Assembly (NCBI GenBank): GCA_963082875.1
Contig: OY720099.1
Coordinates: forward strand, 19,387,066 to 19,451,065
DNA length: 64,000 nucleotides
From: Corella eumyota
Lineage: Eukaryota > Chordata > Ascidiacea > Phlebobranchia > Corellidae
Direction of reading: 5' to 3'
A program made the translations under genes and the position numbers. Shown piece by piece: positions 62,502 to 64,000 of the stretch. The stretch's first letter is position 1, and each line of letters starts with the position of its first letter. Under the pieces are notes generated by a model. That model did no database searches, was not told the DNA's origin, and worked only from the letters and a program-made list of their open reading frames with translations.

Positions 62502-64000
62502 TCAATAATAAGGGGTTTCCCCGTTCCAGTCGATGTTCGCTTGCGGCCATTTTGTAAATAGTAGAAGCTCTAACGAAGGCTGCTTCTTTTCTTTTTCTTC
62601 CTCATCATCCCAGATGTTGATTTGCCGATCCGGATCGATTCCCTCGACTCTTGTGCGCGTATCTAAAAGAATATAAAAATTTAACACCCAAAAATTTTTT
62701 TAAAAACCTCAAAAATGACTTTTTTTTAACTCACCTATAGTTATGCATGTTTCGTTCTGTTGAGTAAAGTGCCCGTTGTAGTAATGCAAGCAGAAATATC
62801 GCTCAGTCTTCCAGTCGGTTACAAGGTCACGTGATGTGCAAAATAAGATCCCGTATGTTCCGTTAACGTTTGTCATCCAGATAGGCAGTAATGGTGTTTT
62901 AAACATACTTCCAACCTTTCAATTAAAAATACATTAAAATATAATGATATGTTTTGTAAATAATTGTGTTTGGTATGGGTCGACCTTCAGCCTAAACATT
63001 TAGTAACATTTGATACATCGGCCAAGTCTTTCCGTATGTGTTTTTTGACTTGGTATGAGTTACTGTAGACTGCTTTATACGATTTACAAGCGGTAAAAAT
63101 CAAGCGAAAGATCTCATGTTTATTGTCCAATGTGTTAGCCAGTGCGTTAAAAGGTCGTTTTATAAGTAAAATGCCTTATTATTAGCTATACATACAAATT
63201 CAGTTTATATTTTGATGTACCTGGGTGCGTTTATTTTCATTTTCTCGCTTGTTGAAAAATAGAAATCCGATTTCACTTCGCGATCTTAATCCGTTAAGCG
63301 GATGCTTTAACGGATTCCCTTTATTATCCGTTCGGGCCACTCCGTTGTGCAAATACGGAGCCGCGTTTCCGCTTAAAATGAGGCTGATTAGAGCCTAAAA
63401 TGTAAAGAATTTAAATGTTACAAGTTCAATGAACTGTCTTGGTTGGTGAACTGAAAATCAATTTTTAAAACAAAATTTGTATTAATTAACAGTTTAACTT
63501 AAGCATGAATTTAAATGTTCTATATTTAAGTAAACAAATACCTGCGTTGTTCTAGCGTTTTCTGTAAGTAGACAGTCTTGCTTTTTCCCCATTTCTTTCT
63601 TGATAAGCTCAAACGTATGAGATAGAACGATGCTGTAAAGTAACATCACCCCTCCTGGGTAGGCCATTGTGGAAAACTAAAATAATTGTAAACATAGGAA
63701 TATGTGTTTTACTGATGTTTATACTGGAAAACAGTGCATTAGTTTATCTTTATAGTCTATTTAAAATATTAAAGTTTACGTAATGAATATTTCTTCGGAT
63801 GAATTTCTTTAGCTCTTGTTTTGAGTTCAGTGCATAGATCCAAACCTAGAATTATAACAACAAGGTTTTAATTCGATTTTGAATATTACAGTAAAGCAAA
63901 AAACAAGATTTTTTTCAAAAAAAATGCAATTTTTAAAATTTACTTTTTCTGTGAACCCATCGGCAACAAAAGTGGTGTGCGTATCAAAACAGGGAGATTC
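62502..64000 (-). CDS. MINDY4: MINDY4-like deubiquitinase, C-terminal part (gene continues past right edge)
   Basis: Minus-strand exons 64000-63944 (partial), 63845-63780, 63676-63542, 63394-63221, 62915-62735 and 62662-62504/62502. The ~258 residues match the C-terminal half of the MINDY4/FAM188B catalytic domain: YPGGVMLLYSIVLSHTFELI, ALISLILSGNAAPYLHNGV, LRSRSEIGFLFF, FKTPLLPIW, LVTDWKTERYFCLHYYNG, and the ending LELLLFTKWPQANIDWNG, which parallels human LELCIRTKWKGASVNWNG. MINDY enzymes cleave Lys48-linked polyubiquitin. The motif that carries the catalytic His (SHFSVLF in human MINDY4) reads NGTYGILF here, so the His is Thr (codon 62858-62856) and activity is doubtful. Alternative: a MINDY4B-type pseudoenzyme. 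AATAAA (minus) sits within ten bases of the stop. Confidence 0.88.
62985..63150 (-). repeat. degenerate tRNA-derived SINE
   Basis: GGTCGACCTTCAGCCTAAAC, TTTAGTAACATTTGATACA and AAGATCTCATG segments preserve the order of the recurring SINE. Intron of the MINDY4-like gene, same orientation as the gene. Confidence 0.5.

Noticed and set aside
1-64000. CRISPR arrays, prokaryotic operons, LTR or Polinton-type elements
   Set aside because: Intron-rich eukaryotic DNA; no regularly spaced palindromic repeats with unique spacers and no reverse transcriptase, integrase or capsid-like frames were seen.

Overview
The window is animal nuclear DNA, AT-rich, with many short introns (GT...AG), compact genes on both strands, and a tRNA-derived SINE repeated about twenty times. 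The gene content (a Mox-class homeobox gene, a cannabinoid-like GPCR, FKBP6, DCAF1, BUB3) and the very compact chordate-like gene models fit a tunicate, most likely a Ciona species. Species assignment is inference from gene and repeat character, not from a database match. No retrovirus-like or Polinton-like element was recognised.

Layout from left to right: the last two exons of an unidentified protein ending in a prenylation motif (+, 235-1784); FKBP6 (+, 3004-6351, 10 exons); a GT10 alpha-1,3-fucosyltransferase (+, 7028-9198, 3 exons); a gene-poor tract, 9.2-17.3 kb, largely built of tandem repeats, including a 1.2 kb minisatellite with higher-order structure, plus one weak candidate transcript; a small unrecognised mitochondrial-type membrane protein (+, 17295-17666); a 15-exon bromodomain/WHIM protein like vertebrate BRD10/KIAA2026 (+, 17930-25186); a six-exon class A GPCR resembling cannabinoid receptors (-, 27971-33663); an unrecognised single-pass membrane protein (+, 34555-37055) with an apparent non-AG splice acceptor; SLC35B3, a Golgi PAPS transporter (+, 37335-39461); a twin-CX9C mitochondrial protein (-, 39881-40491) and single-exon TSR3 (-, 40685-41515); BUB3 (+, 41899-45130), divergent from TSR3; DCAF1/VPRBP (+, 46713-59748, 31 exons); a Mox homeobox gene (-, 60644-61649, 5 exons); and the 3' part of a MINDY4-type deubiquitinase gene (-, 62502-64000, continuing past the right edge).

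The genes are mostly unrelated housekeeping and developmental loci, not one pathway. Themes that do recur are mitosis and ubiquitin (BUB3, DCAF1, MINDY4), Golgi glycan/sulfation metabolism (fucosyltransferase, SLC35B3), and chaperone-like or regulatory proteins whose catalytic residues have been replaced (FKBP6; MINDY4-like). All exon junctions were placed by hand from splice consensus and reading-frame continuity; for each complete gene the exon lengths sum to a multiple of three.
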